In this document: positions 24,555 to 34,364 of the stretch, piece after piece | Position numbering within the stretch: position 1 is the stretch's first letter | Layout of the letters: each line of letters begins with the position of its first letter | Assembly (NCBI GenBank): GCA_009726095.1 | Contig: WLMZ01000026.1 | Span: 1 to 34,370, forward strand | DNA length: 34,370 nt | From: Actinomycetota bacterium | GTDB taxonomy: Bacteria > Actinomycetota > Acidimicrobiia > Acidimicrobiales > Ilumatobacteraceae | Reading direction: 5' to 3' | Position numbers and translations under genes: made by a program | Notes under the pieces: generated by a model | What the model was told of the DNA's origin: nothing | What the model saw: only the letters and a program-made list of their open reading frames with translations | The model's database searches: none

Positions 24555-24590
24555 CACAGAGGGCCCCCGCTTCGGCGGGGGCCCTTTGTG
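24555..24590 (+). terminator. Rho-independent terminator between the LPTTG gene and acs
   Basis: The stem pairs 24555-24570 with 24575-24590 around a TTCG tetraloop. The inner 10 bp are perfect G-C-rich pairs (GGGCCCCCGC / GCGGGGGCCC). The outer part (CACAGA / TTTGTG) adds six more pairs including one G-T. The T-run is short and lies inside the stem's 3' arm. It insulates acs from the surface protein gene. Confidence 0.85.
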
Positions 24591-24636
24591 CGTTCACGGC
24601 CGTTGCAGACCATGCGTCCGGCGCAGCAGGGATGGC

Positions 24637-24642
24637 TAGAGT
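24637..24642 (+). promoter_or_regulatory. Candidate -10 box for acs
   Basis: TAGAGT lies 33 nt before ATG 24676 and would give a leader of about 27 nt with the Shine-Dalgarno GAGGG 10 nt before the start. There is no recognisable -35 box at the right distance, so the call is weak. Confidence 0.35.
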
Positions 24643-24675
24643 TGGCTCGCAACGCGACCTGAGGGATACATCACC

Positions 24676-26625
24676 ATGACCGACGCTCAAGCCATCGACG
24701 CTCTCGGCTGGGAACGACGCACGTTCCCACCATCGGAGGCGTTCAAGCAGAACGCGCTCGTCAGCGACACGTCCATGTACGACGATGGTGCAGCGGACTA
24801 CGAGGGCTTCTGGGCGCGCCAGGCCGCTGACCTGCTCACCTGGTCAAAGGACTGGACCACCACGTGCGATTGGAAGCTTCCGGCTGCTCAGTGGTTCGTC
24901 GGCGGCGAGCTCAACGTGAGCTACAACTGCCTCGACCGGCACGTGCTCGCCGGCAGGGGCGACAAGGTCGCGTTCCACTTCGAAGGCGAGCCTGGCGACA
25001 CGCGCACCATCACCTACGCCGACTTGCTCGACGAGACGCAGCGTTTTGCCAACGTGCTGAAGAGCCTCGGCATCGTCAAGGGCGATCGTGTCAACATCTA
25101 CATGCCGATGATTCCCGAGGCGGCGATCGCGATGCTGGCCTGCGCGCGCATCGGCGCCGCCCACAGCGTCGTCTTCGGCGGCTTCAGCGCCTTGTCGCTG
25201 ACCGACCGAATCAACGACGCTGAGGCCAAGCTGCTCATCACCGCCGATGGCGGGTGGCGCCGGGGTGAGGTCTTCCCCCTGAAGCAAACCGCCGACGAGG
25301 CGCTGTTGCACACACCCACGATCACCGATGTCGTGGTGGTACGCCGGGGTGGCAATGAGGTGTCGATGCAGGACGGCCGCGACCACTGGTATCACGAGCT
25401 CATGGCTACGGCAGATCCGGTGTGCCCGGCAGAGCCGATGGATTCTGAGCAACTGCTGTTCTTGTTGTACACCAGCGGCACCACGGGCCGCCCCAAGGGC
25501 ATCATGCACACCAGCGGCGGCTACCTCACCCAGGTTGCCTTCACACACAAGTACGTCTTCGATCTGCACCCCGAAACCGATGTGTTCTGGTGCACCGCCG
25601 ACGTCGGCTGGATCACCGGGCACAGCTACATCGTCTATGGGCCCCTTGCCAATGGCGCCACCCAGGTGATGTACGAGGGCGTGCCCAACTTCCCGGGCAA
25701 CGATCGCATGTGGCAGATCATCGAGAAGTACGGCGTCACCATCTTCTACACCGCACCCACGGCCATCCGCACCTTCATGAAGTGGGGGGCCCAGGAGCCC
25801 GCCAAGCACGACCTGTCGTCGGTGCGTCTGCTCGGGTCGGTCGGCGAGCCGATCAACCCCGAGGCATGGATGTGGTACCAAGAACATATCGGTGGCGGCC
25901 GTTGCCCCGTGGTGGACACGTGGTGGCAGACCGAGACCGGCGCGATCATGATCAGCCCACTGCCCGGAGCCACGACCACCAAGCCCGGTTCGGCCACGTT
26001 CGCACTGCCGGGCATCGGCACCGAACTGGTCGACGAGAACGGTGAGCACGTTGAACATGGCGGCGGGTACCTGACGCTCACCCAGCCGTGGCCAGCGATG
26101 CTGCGTGGTATCTGGGGCGACCCCGAGCGCTATCACGAGACCTACTGGACCCGGTTCCCGGGTCGCTACTTCGCCGGCGATGGCGCCAAGCTCGATGACG
26201 ACGGGTATCTCTGGCTGCTCGGACGCGTCGACGACGTCATGAACGTGAGCGGACACCGCATCTCGACCACCGAGGTTGAATCTGCGCTGGTGTCGCACCC
26301 GGCGGTGGCCGAAGCAGCAGTGGTTGGCGCCAACGATCCCACCACCGGGCAAGCCATCATCGCCTATGTCACCCTGCGCGGTGGCGCCGAAGTCGACGAA
26401 CAGGTGCTGCGTAACCACGTGGGAACCGAGATCGGCAGCATCGCCAAACCGAAGGCCATCTACTTCACCCCTGATCTCCCCAAGACCCGCAGCGGCAAGA
26501 TCATGCGTCGACTGCTCCGCGATGTCGCCGAGGGCCGCAACCTGGGTGACACCACCACGCTCGCCGATGCCAGTGTCGTCAGCGAGCTCCAACGCCGCGC
26601 CAGCGAGGTCCCTCCAGAGGACTGA
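24676..26625 (+). CDS. acs: Acetyl-CoA synthetase (AMP-forming)
   Basis: A 649-aa acyl-adenylate-forming enzyme that makes acetyl-CoA from acetate, ATP and CoA via acetyl-AMP. Landmarks are the P-loop [27 protein letters not shown], and the hinge segment [37 protein letters not shown]. The C-terminal motif [14 protein letters not shown] follows; K608 there is the catalytic lysine and the usual site of inhibitory acetylation. Full length compared with the family (about 650 aa) and no missing motif. It is a single-gene unit between the strong terminator at 24555-24590 and the membrane-protein pair that follows after 96 nt. A GNAT gene is in the window but belongs to the PAT/bar type, not a protein acetylase of Pat type. 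Confidence 0.95.
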   Translation: MTDAQAIDALGWERRTFPPSEAFKQNALVSDTSMYDDGAADYEGFWARQAADLLTWSKDWTTTCDWKLPAAQWFVGGELNVSYNCLDRHVLAGRGDKVAFHFEGEPGDTRTITYADLLDETQRFANVLKSLGIVKGDRVNIYMPMIPEAAIAMLACARIGAAHSVVFGGFSALSLTDRINDAEAKLLITADGGWRRGEVFPLKQTADEALLHTPTITDVVVVRRGGNEVSMQDGRDHWYHELMATADPVCPAEPMDSEQLLFLLYTSGTTGRPKGIMHTSGGYLTQVAFTHKYVFDLHPETDVFWCTADVGWITGHSYIVYGPLANGATQVMYEGVPNFPGNDRMWQIIEKYGVTIFYTAPTAIRTFMKWGAQEPAKHDLSSVRLLGSVGEPINPEAWMWYQEHIGGGRCPVVDTWWQTETGAIMISPLPGATTTKPGSATFALPGIGTELVDENGEHVEHGGGYLTLTQPWPAMLRGIWGDPERYHETYWTRFPGRYFAGDGAKLDDDGYLWLLGRVDDVMNVSGHRISTTEVESALVSHPAVAEAAVVGANDPTTGQAIIAYVTLRGGAEVDEQVLRNHVGTEIGSIAKPKAIYFTPDLPKTRSGKIMRRLLRDVAEGRNLGDTTTLADASVVSELQRRASEVPPED

Positions 26626-26721
26626 CACCGGGTGGAGCCCGCCCGTTTGCGCCGTTGTGCAAGGTGTGAGCAGCCGTAGTGATTTCCTCAACCTCGGGAA
26701 CCCGCGCGCCGATACAAGACT

Positions 26722-28734
26722 GTGGCACCCGATCTCAACAGTGAGCGCTTCCTCAGCACACTGAGTACTGAGACCCTCACGGACCCGCCCACGGTCGAGG
26801 AGGTAACCAACGCACTGCGCGACCGTCTGCGGCTGCGGTTGACCGTCCGCAACGTGGTTCCGGTCCAGCCGCTCTCGCCTGAGGCAGTTGTGCAGGAAGC
26901 ATCGCCACAGGTCGTGTGGAGCTCGGTGCTCGACTCGTTGTCCACGGGGCTGCAGATCGGCGATGGGTCCGACACCGAAGCTCTGCCAAAGGCGCCGATC
27001 GTGTCCTCGCCGTCGGTCGTTCCCGCCGCCGTCCCAGCGCCGCAGCCCTTCGTCCCGCAGCCCTTTGCCCCGCAGCCGTTCGGGCACCCCCAACCGCTGG
27101 CTCCACCGCCGGTGTCACCCACGCCGCAGGTCCAGCACCACACCGGGCAGATCTACGTCCCCGAGAATACCGATGACTATGCCAGCACCAACGGCAGCGC
27201 CAGCGCCAGCACCAACGGCAACGGCGACAGCCCGCGACTACCGACCTCGATGCCGACGCCACGTCTATCGACCCCGGTGGTTCCCTATCTGGGCCAGCCC
27301 GCCAGAACGGCCCCAACCCAGCGCGTCGTTCCCTCGCTGGTGGTGGCCAACGCGACCCGCACGCCACGCCCATTGCAGCGCCGCCGCCATCCCTTCAGGG
27401 CCTTCCTGTCGTTTCTCGTGGTGGCCTCGTTGCTCGGCGGCGCCAGCTTCACCGGCTGGTACTTCCTGATCAAGAACAAGGTCACCTGGAGTCAGGAATT
27501 GGACCCTTTGGCGGCCTTCGTGGAGAAGGTCGCGCATGCGGAGTTCGTTGACAATGTCAGCGTTGTCGCCCTGTCGGCGCCCGAGTACGAGGTGAAACTC
27601 GGCATCGACGTGTTGTCGCGTTCGTACATGGATCCCGACGGCAGCTTCGGCACGCTTCGCGCCGTTGGTCTGGTCAGTGGCACGCCGTCACCGAGTGAGA
27701 TCGGTCGTCAGGTGGCTGCGACGATCACCGCCTTCTACAGCCCGGCGGACCGCACCGTGTACCGCGTCGACGGCACCACGCCGGTGTTCGAAGTGTCCCT
27801 ACTGCGTGCCCTGACCGTGGCGCTGGCGGATCAGTCAACCGGCTGGAGCTCGAATGTGGACACGTTGAGCGATGCCCAGCGGGTCGGGGTCCGTGCGAGC
27901 GTCGATTTCGCCGGAGCCAACGTCGTGCTCGCCAAGTTTGCTGCCGATCCACAACTCCGTTCTCTGTGGAACGCCGAGACGCAGGCTCGGAGCACGGCAT
28001 TGGGTCTACCCGCCGATTCGCACCCGACGTATCTTGGGGCCGTGCTGGGGTCGTATGCGTTCGGCGCCACGACATCTCCTGCGCCAAGTCCCGAGAACCC
28101 ACTGGCCGGCATCACCGTGCCGCCGAGCGACGCTGCACTGTTCGATCCCGCCCGGGGCTCGCGTGCGGTACCCGTGAGCGCCTCTGTGTCGCCGTCAGCA
28201 GCGACGTCGCGGACGTTGGGGATGCAGTTCTGGTATCTGGTCCTGCTCCCAGCGCTCGGACCCACTGAGGCACGTGCCGCAGCGATGCTCTGGGCCGGAG
28301 ACGCCGTTGTCACCACCGTGAGCGCCGGTCGCGCCTGCGTGAACGCGCAGGTGGCCACAACGTCGCCCGAGGCCCAAGCGGCGCTCTTCGCACCATTGAG
28401 CCTCTGGGCGCAGACCCGGCCAGCCTCGAGCGCGGCCGCCGTCACGAATCAGGCGGGCAATGTGGTCGCCGTATCGGTGTGCGAACCGATCGAGGTGACC
28501 ACCCAGGTGGTCAGCGCCGACAGCGACACGATGCTGCCCTATACAGCGGCAGCGACCGAGGTGCAGTTCGGCGACGAACTGATCCGGATGGGGCTTCCCG
28601 TTGCCCAGGGAGCGTGGACGTGTGCGGTGCTCGCCTACCGCCAGGGCGTCCTCCCCGCCTTCGTTCGCGGTTCGAACGATCAGGCCCAGGCTGACGTGAT
28701 GCTCAACGTGTTGTCGTTCTGCCGAAGCTCCTGA
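26722..28734 (+). CDS. Single-pass membrane protein, degenerate metallopeptidase-like ectodomain (paralogue 1)
   Basis: A 670-aa protein, not previously named as far as I can tell. Residues 1-220 are cytoplasmic and Pro/Gln/Ser-rich with QPFVPQPFAPQPF repeats. A helix lies at about 226-250, followed by an ectodomain. The ectodomain follows the layout of secreted HExxH metallopeptidase-like proteins (FYDP...Y...HELTHALxDQ), here as AFYSPADRTVYRVD and then LLRALTVALADQ. The zinc motif is replaced by R362-A-L-T-V366, and the third-ligand site has D395. Later landmarks are PPSDAALFDPARG and a WAGD motif (W524-D527). Four cysteines (C539, C587, C634, C667) recur at matching spacing in paralogue 2. 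The GTG start is unsupported by a Shine-Dalgarno. A pseudo-enzyme or binding role is inferred. Confidence 0.72.
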   Translation: MAPDLNSERFLSTLSTETLTDPPTVEEVTNALRDRLRLRLTVRNVVPVQPLSPEAVVQEASPQVVWSSVLDSLSTGLQIGDGSDTEALPKAPIVSSPSVVPAAVPAPQPFVPQPFAPQPFGHPQPLAPPPVSPTPQVQHHTGQIYVPENTDDYASTNGSASASTNGNGDSPRLPTSMPTPRLSTPVVPYLGQPARTAPTQRVVPSLVVANATRTPRPLQRRRHPFRAFLSFLVVASLLGGASFTGWYFLIKNKVTWSQELDPLAAFVEKVAHAEFVDNVSVVALSAPEYEVKLGIDVLSRSYMDPDGSFGTLRAVGLVSGTPSPSEIGRQVAATITAFYSPADRTVYRVDGTTPVFEVSLLRALTVALADQSTGWSSNVDTLSDAQRVGVRASVDFAGANVVLAKFAADPQLRSLWNAETQARSTALGLPADSHPTYLGAVLGSYAFGATTSPAPSPENPLAGITVPPSDAALFDPARGSRAVPVSASVSPSAATSRTLGMQFWYLVLLPALGPTEARAAAMLWAGDAVVTTVSAGRACVNAQVATTSPEAQAALFAPLSLWAQTRPASSAAAVTNQAGNVVAVSVCEPIEVTTQVVSADSDTMLPYTAAATEVQFGDELIRMGLPVAQGAWTCAVLAYRQGVLPAFVRGSNDQAQADVMLNVLSFCRSS

Positions 28735-28793
28735 CCTGTTGCGGATTGTCTGATTCCGCTCAAGCTGCCCACTGCAACTGCCGACAAACAACC

Positions 28794-30689
28794 ATGAGTG
28801 ATCTGTCAGAGGCTTCGACCGAGCATGGTGATCGAGTCGATGGTCCAGTGACGACCGAGCTTGCTCCAACAGTCCGTGCGCCGTTTGATTTCACGCTCAG
28901 AATCGACCGCGGCCGCGCGCACCCGACCGAGCGCAGCAGCCAGGTGTGCGAGCCGGAGGTGGTTGCCGTGACTGGGGTTGCGTTCACGCCCGCGGTTGCC
29001 CCAGAACCGGCCTTGATCGAGCCGCCGGTGATTGCATGGGACCTTTCGTCAATCCCTGAACTCATCCAAGACGAAGCGGTCTTGCCCACATCCTTCGGCC
29101 AGCCATCGGCGCCGCTCCTTGTTCACGTCGATCAGGCGCCAGCCGTGTCAGCAGCGCCCGCCATGCCGACGCTGCCCAAACCGCCCGCACGTCCACCGGC
29201 TGCGGAGCCGATGGGAATGACGCGGTCCTTGGCGCCGGCCAGCGCCCTGGTGATCACCGATCGCCGGGTCACGGTGACATCTGGCCCCGGCAAGGGGGCC
29301 GCCACCAAAGCCCGCTTCAGGGGCCGGGCCATCGGCGCCATGATCGTGATCCTTGCCCTCATCGGGGCCGGCGGCTACGTGTTGGTCAGGCAACGCCAGG
29401 CCGCACAGAGCAGAGAGTGGCCGGCCCAGGTGCAGCCGCTGGCGACCTTCGTCGAGACGACCCTTGGGCATCCGTTCAAGAACGCTGTACCGCTGGTAAC
29501 GCTGCCGCGTGCCGAATACGAGGTCAAGTTGGGCATCTACGAGCTGGCTCGCGTCCCGCATGACGCCTCCGGGGGGTTCAGCGGATTGCGGGCACTCGGC
29601 CTCATCGACGCAGATCCCAGAGCAGCAGCAGTGGGCGAGTACGCAGCGCTCGAACGTAGCGTGTTCTACGACCCGGCGACGACCACCATCTATCAGGTGG
29701 ACGCGGCGGGCAGCCCCTTCCACGATGCCAAGGTCATCGCGGCACTCAGTGGAGCGTTGCTCGACCAATACAAGCACTGGGGCGCGGCCATGGGCGCGCT
29801 GTCGCCGAGCCAGCAGATCGGTTACGAGGCATTGCTCGAGGGAACCGGCACGTACGCGATCCGTGTCAGGAACAATGCTGACCCGACACTTGCTGAAGCG
29901 TTCCTGAAAGAGCAGACCGATCGCCGCGCTCAGCGTGATGCGCTGAAGAGCACCATCAGTCCATGGATCCTCGGGCTGCTCGATATGGGTGATGCCAGTT
30001 CGTGGGGCATCACGACCCGGGCCACCAGTGAGGACTTCTTCATGGCGCTGAACGCCCCCGCCAGCGACGCAGCGGTGCTCGATGCCGCTCGCGGTCTCGA
30101 GACCCCTCCCGGGGTGTCCACGTCTGACCCATCCACGATGGGCATGTATCTCTGGTACGGGGTGCTGGCCCCGGTGTTGGGGAGTGACGCAGCGTTCCAT
30201 CTGGCCACGGCATGGAGCGGCGATTCGGTCACCTATCGTCAGTCGGGCACACAGGACTGCATCCGTGCGTCGATTGCCGCCCGTGATGCTGCGAGCCTTG
30301 CAGCGCTCGTGGGCGGGCTGAACACCTGGGCCGCCACCCGGCCCGCCTCTGCCTCGGCCACGGTCGACGGCAAGGGCACGGTGGCCGTCGTCGAGGCGTG
30401 CGGGCCCACCGAGGGTGCGGCGTTGGCTCCACCCGTCGCGCCTTCGCCCGCTCAGTACCTGCAGGACCGGATGGTGAGAGAACAGGTGCTGTTACAACAG
30501 ATGGCCAAGCTCACCATGCCGCTCACCGCTGCGTCGGTGTCCTGCGCCGTGAACTCGTACCGTACCGATGGGGTGGTGGGGTTCGATGATGAGCTCCCCT
30601 CCCTCGTCGGCGATGCCAACGCCGTGGCCAGCGCAGCACTGGTGTCGAACCTGCAGGAACTTGCCACCTTCTGTAGCGCAGCGCGCTAG
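28794..30689 (+). CDS. Single-pass membrane protein, degenerate metallopeptidase-like ectodomain (paralogue 2)
   Basis: A 631-aa tandem paralogue of the preceding gene, 59 nt downstream. ATG 28794 is preferred to an upstream in-frame TTG (28746). The cytoplasmic N-terminal 175 residues are Pro/Ala-rich. The helix is at about 180-202 and the ectodomain follows. EYEVKLGI occurs at 241-248, as it does at 288-295 in paralogue 1. The signature VFYDPATTTIYQVD leads to VIAALSGALLDQ, where HExxH is replaced by A316-A-L-S-G320. The third-ligand segment ALLEGTGTY keeps its glutamate (E349). Cysteines C489, C536, C584 and C627 have spacings 47, 48 and 43, against 48, 47 and 33 in paralogue 1; W474-S-G-D477 matches the WAGD of paralogue 1. 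Catalysis by zinc is not expected. The function is unknown. Confidence 0.72.
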   Translation: MSDLSEASTEHGDRVDGPVTTELAPTVRAPFDFTLRIDRGRAHPTERSSQVCEPEVVAVTGVAFTPAVAPEPALIEPPVIAWDLSSIPELIQDEAVLPTSFGQPSAPLLVHVDQAPAVSAAPAMPTLPKPPARPPAAEPMGMTRSLAPASALVITDRRVTVTSGPGKGAATKARFRGRAIGAMIVILALIGAGGYVLVRQRQAAQSREWPAQVQPLATFVETTLGHPFKNAVPLVTLPRAEYEVKLGIYELARVPHDASGGFSGLRALGLIDADPRAAAVGEYAALERSVFYDPATTTIYQVDAAGSPFHDAKVIAALSGALLDQYKHWGAAMGALSPSQQIGYEALLEGTGTYAIRVRNNADPTLAEAFLKEQTDRRAQRDALKSTISPWILGLLDMGDASSWGITTRATSEDFFMALNAPASDAAVLDAARGLETPPGVSTSDPSTMGMYLWYGVLAPVLGSDAAFHLATAWSGDSVTYRQSGTQDCIRASIAARDAASLAALVGGLNTWAATRPASASATVDGKGTVAVVEACGPTEGAALAPPVAPSPAQYLQDRMVREQVLLQQMAKLTMPLTAASVSCAVNSYRTDGVVGFDDELPSLVGDANAVASAALVSNLQELATFCSAAR

Positions 30690-30697
30690 CGATGCAT

Positions 30698-30716
30698 GCG
30701 CCGGGATGTGCGGCGC
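30698..30716. terminator. Weak hairpin between paralogue 2 and yajQ (convergent)
   Basis: GCGCCG (30698-30703) and CGGCGC (30711-30716) form a 6-bp stem with a 7-nt loop in the 60-nt gap between two converging genes. There is no T-run on either strand, so the call is tentative. Confidence 0.25.
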
Positions 30717-30749
30717 TGCGGCCGGTGTCGTTGGGCGGAGTCTGGGGCG

Positions 30750-31238
30750 TCAGTCGCGGAAGTTGTTGAACTGCAGCGGGATCTCCAGGTCGGCACCCTT
30801 CAGCAGCGTCATCACTGCCTGCAGGTCGTCGCGCTTTTTGCCGGTGACCCGCACGGATTCGCCCTGGGTCTGGCTGCTCACGCCCTTGGGACCTTTTTCC
30901 TTGATGAGACGGTTGATCTCACGCGCCTTGTCGGAGGAGATGCCTACCTTGATGGTCAGGATCTGGCGCACGGTGTTCTGCGTGGCTTCCTCGACCTTGC
31001 CGTACTCGAGGCCCTTGAGCGACACCGAGCGCTTCACCAGCTTCTCCTCCACCAGCATGCGTAACGCCTGGAGCCGGTCCTCGCTCACGGTGCGGAACGT
31101 AATGGCCAGTTCGTTCTGCTCGATGGAGGAGTCGGTGTTCTTGAAGTCGAATCGGTTGGCAACCTCGCGCTGGGCCTGGTCGATGGCGTTGCGAACTTCT
31201 TGGCGGTCGACTTCGGAGACAATGTCAAAACTCGGCAT
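30750..31238 (-). CDS. yajQ: YajQ-family nucleotide-binding protein (cyclic-di-GMP effector type)
   Basis: A 162-aa cytoplasmic protein, full length for the YajQ family (two ferredoxin-like halves). The N-terminus MPSFDIVSEVDRQEVRNAIDQA and the motif NRFDFKNTDSSIE are family signatures. The end motif LKGADLEIPLQFNNFRD is equally typical. In Xanthomonas and Pseudomonas, members bind cyclic di-GMP and act on transcription; whether that holds in actinobacteria is not shown by sequence. The start ATG 31238 is fixed by a leaderless -10 box (31250-31245). It is a single-gene unit, convergent with the pseudo-peptidase pair and divergent from tRNA-Tyr. Confidence 0.92.
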   Translation of the reverse strand: MPSFDIVSEVDRQEVRNAIDQAQREVANRFDFKNTDSSIEQNELAITFRTVSEDRLQALRMLVEEKLVKRSVSLKGLEYGKVEEATQNTVRQILTIKVGISSDKAREINRLIKEKGPKGVSSQTQGESVRVTGKKRDDLQAVMTLLKGADLEIPLQFNNFRD

Positions 31239-31244
31239 GTGTAC

Positions 31245-31250
31245 AGGGTA
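31245..31250 (-). promoter_or_regulatory. Leaderless -10 box of yajQ
   Basis: Read on the minus strand, TACCCT is followed by GTACAC (6 nt) and then ATG 31238. The TANNNT-N6-ATG layout implies transcription starts at the A of the start codon. No Shine-Dalgarno is present. Confidence 0.55.
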
Positions 31251-31320
31251 GCGATTGCGGTTGACAGGTGCGTGCAGCCGGTGCGGGCGCTACGCTTCGG
31301 CGCGCAATTACAACACAGTG

Positions 31321-31402
31321 GGGTCGGTACCCAAGCGGCCAAAGGGAGCAGACTGTAAATCTGCCGGCACAGCCTTCGTAGGTTCGAATCCTTCCCGGCC
31401 CA
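31321..31402 (+). tRNA. tRNA-Tyr (GTA)
   Basis: An 82-nt class II tRNA. The acceptor arm pairs GGGTCGG (31321-31327) with CCGGCCC (31395-31401), with one T-G wobble, and the discriminator is A31402. The anticodon stem GCAGA/TCTGC encloses loop CTGTAAA, giving anticodon GTA. The long variable arm has a 3-bp GGC/GCC stem. The T-stem GTAGG/CCTTC has one T-T mismatch at positions 50-64. CCA is not encoded. The nearest promoter-like hexamer upstream is TACGCT at 31291-31296. Confidence 0.93.
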
Positions 31403-31419
31403 CTTCAAGCAATGCCGTC

Positions 31420-31465
31420 AACGGCCCCACGCGGCAACAGGCCGTGGCGGGGTCGTTGTCATTTT
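31420..31465 (+). terminator. Terminator of tRNA-Tyr
   Basis: AACGGCCCC (31420-31428) pairs with GGGGTCGTT (31449-31457), with one G-T; CACG and CGTG extend the stem inward past a 2-nt bulge. ATTTT follows at 31461-31465. It lies 17 nt after the tRNA and just ahead of the ABC-F promoter. Confidence 0.5.
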
Positions 31466-31472
31466 CGGCTCC

Positions 31473-31478
31473 TATCCT
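31473..31478 (+). promoter_or_regulatory. Leaderless -10 box of the ABC-F gene
   Basis: TATCCT is followed by 7 nt and GTG 31486, which marks the start codon and predicts an mRNA without a leader. It lies 8 nt after the T-run of the tRNA-Tyr terminator. Confidence 0.55.
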
Positions 31479-31485
31479 GAGCCCT

Positions 31486-33351
<1,866 letters not shown>

Positions 33352-33396
33352 CGCCTCAACGTGCGTCGCGAATGCTGAGCGCAGGGTTGTGATGCA

Positions 33397-33417
33397 CGGG
33401 GCGGTCACGAAGCCCCG
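33397..33417. terminator. Weak hairpin between the ABC-F and acetyltransferase genes
   Basis: CGGGGC (33397-33402) and GCCCCG (33412-33417) form a 6-bp stem with a 9-nt loop, in the 72-nt gap between converging genes. CCCC-GGC-GGGG is an alternative fold just downstream. There is no T-run. Confidence 0.3.
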
Positions 33418-33423
33418 GCGGGG

Positions 33424-33924
33424 TCAGTCAGTGAGCAAGATTTCCATCAGGGCGACATCGAGCCACCGGTTGAACTTTCGCCCGACCTCTCGTTCGATGC
33501 CCACCAACTCGAAGCCGCACGAGGTGTGCAGCGCCCGACTGGCCTCGCTGGCGGCGGTGATCCGGGCGAACACGGCGTGAAATCCCGAGATACGGGCCAC
33601 TGCGAGGAGCTCGTGGACGATCAACTTGCCGATACCGCGGCCCTGCTGGTCCTGGTGCACGTAGACCGAGTCTTCGACGCTTGTTCGGTAGCCCGGACGT
33701 TCTTTGTACGGCGACAGCGACCCGAAACCCACCACGATGTCGTGCTCGACGGCAACGATCGTGGCGAAGGCGCCCGAGCGAGCCTCGAGCCACTGCTGTT
33801 GATCGAGCAGGGATCTCGGCACCAGATCGAAGGTGGCGACGGTGTGAACGACTTCGTGGTTGTAGATGGAGCGCACGGCCTCAGCATCGTTGGCCGTTGC
33901 CAGTCGAATCGAGATCTCCTCCAC
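33424..33924 (-). CDS. GNAT acetyltransferase of the phosphinothricin-acetyltransferase (PAT/bar) type
   Basis: A 166-aa GCN5-related N-acetyltransferase. The acetyl-CoA pyrophosphate loop is VHQDQQGRGIGKLIVHELL (Q/R-x-x-G-x-G form). The N-terminal IRLATANDAEAVRSIYNHEV and the C-terminal EREVGRKFNRWLDVALME match the PAT/MddA branch, whose chromosomal members acetylate methionine sulfoximine, phosphinothricin or related amino acid analogues. The active glutamate region SVEDSVYVH is present. The start is GTG 33924 with TACATT 9 nt ahead; GGAGGAG lies inside the first codons, so a start a few codons downstream is not excluded. It is a single-gene unit under an 11-bp inverted repeat. The natural substrate is unknown. 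Confidence 0.85.
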   Translation of the reverse strand: MEEISIRLATANDAEAVRSIYNHEVVHTVATFDLVPRSLLDQQQWLEARSGAFATIVAVEHDIVVGFGSLSPYKERPGYRTSVEDSVYVHQDQQGRGIGKLIVHELLAVARISGFHAVFARITAASEASRALHTSCGFELVGIEREVGRKFNRWLDVALMEILLTD

Positions 33925-33933
33925 AGGACAGGC

Positions 33934-33961
33934 AATGTACCGCCCGAACCCGGGCGGTACA
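33934..33961 (-). promoter_or_regulatory. -10 box and 11-bp inverted repeat upstream of the acetyltransferase gene
   Basis: TGTACCGCCCG (33936-33946) and CGGGCGGTACA (33951-33961) are perfect inverted repeats around AACC. On the minus strand TACATT (33939-33934) is the likely -10 box and lies in one arm. With no T-run on either strand and no gene reading into it, an operator is more likely than a terminator. Confidence 0.5.
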
Positions 33962-34072
33962 GCATCGGCATTCTGGTCAAGATTCCCCGGGTTGCCGGCC
34001 CTGCCAGCGAAGGTCCACCACTTGTCCGACGAAATCGGGCAGAATCACGTGGTCGTCGGTCCGTCGAGGCGC

Positions 34073-34078
34073 TAGGAT
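34073..34078 (+). promoter_or_regulatory. -10 box for the tRNA-Thr/tRNA-Met unit
   Basis: TAGGAT lies 31 nt before tRNA-Thr; the hexamer 17 nt upstream is TGGTCG, a weak -35. Transcription would start near 34085, with a short 5' leader removed in processing. Confidence 0.45.
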
Positions 34079-34109
34079 CGCTCTCCGGTCTCGCTCTAGG
34101 TGCGCGCCC

Positions 34110-34182
34110 GCCCTCTTAGCTCAGTAGGTAGAGCAACGCCATGGTAAGGCGTAGGTCGTCGGTTCGACTCCGACAGAGGGCT
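34110..34182 (+). tRNA. tRNA-Thr (GGT)
   Basis: A 73-nt tRNA. Acceptor GCCCTCT (34110-34116) pairs with AGAGGGC (34175-34181), discriminator T34182. Anticodon stem ACGCC/GGCGT encloses loop ATGGTAA, giving GGT. T-arm GTCGG-TTCGACT-CCGAC is perfect. CCA is not encoded. Confidence 0.95.
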
Positions 34183-34222
34183 CGACCAGCCCGTCCCGTC
34201 TTTTCGGGCCGAGCAAAGCCCT

Positions 34223-34296
34223 GGCGGCGTAGCTCAGTTGGTCAGAGCATCCGGCTCATAATCGGAAGGTCACCGGTTCGAAACCGGTCGCCGCTA
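34223..34296 (+). tRNA. tRNA-Met (CAT)
   Basis: A 74-nt tRNA. Acceptor GGCGGCG (34223-34229) pairs with CGCCGCT (34289-34295; first pair G-T), discriminator A34296. Anticodon loop CTCATAA gives CAT. The first acceptor pair and the stem lack initiator features (no three G-C pairs below the anticodon), so it is the elongator Met, or possibly the lysidine-modified Ile isoacceptor. CCA is encoded at 34297-34299, unlike the other two tRNAs. It lies 40 nt after tRNA-Thr, and the two are probably co-transcribed. Confidence 0.93.
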
Positions 34297-34364
34297 CCAC
34301 GAAATCCCGCACCCCAAGTGCGACACCACCACTACCCAGTAACAACACAGGAGACACAGCTCCC

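Noticed and set aside
26722-30689. Active zinc metallopeptidases
   Set aside because: Neither protein has HExxH anywhere in its ectodomain; the aligned segments are RALTV and AALSG.
31261-31296. TTGACA at 31261-31266 paired with TACGCT at 31291-31296 as the tRNA-Tyr promoter
   Set aside because: The spacer is 24 bp, too long for a standard sigma-70-type promoter; the TTGACA may be chance.
33424-33924. Acquired herbicide-resistance gene
   Set aside because: PAT-type acetyltransferases are common chromosomal genes, the base composition matches the surroundings, and no mobile element is nearby.
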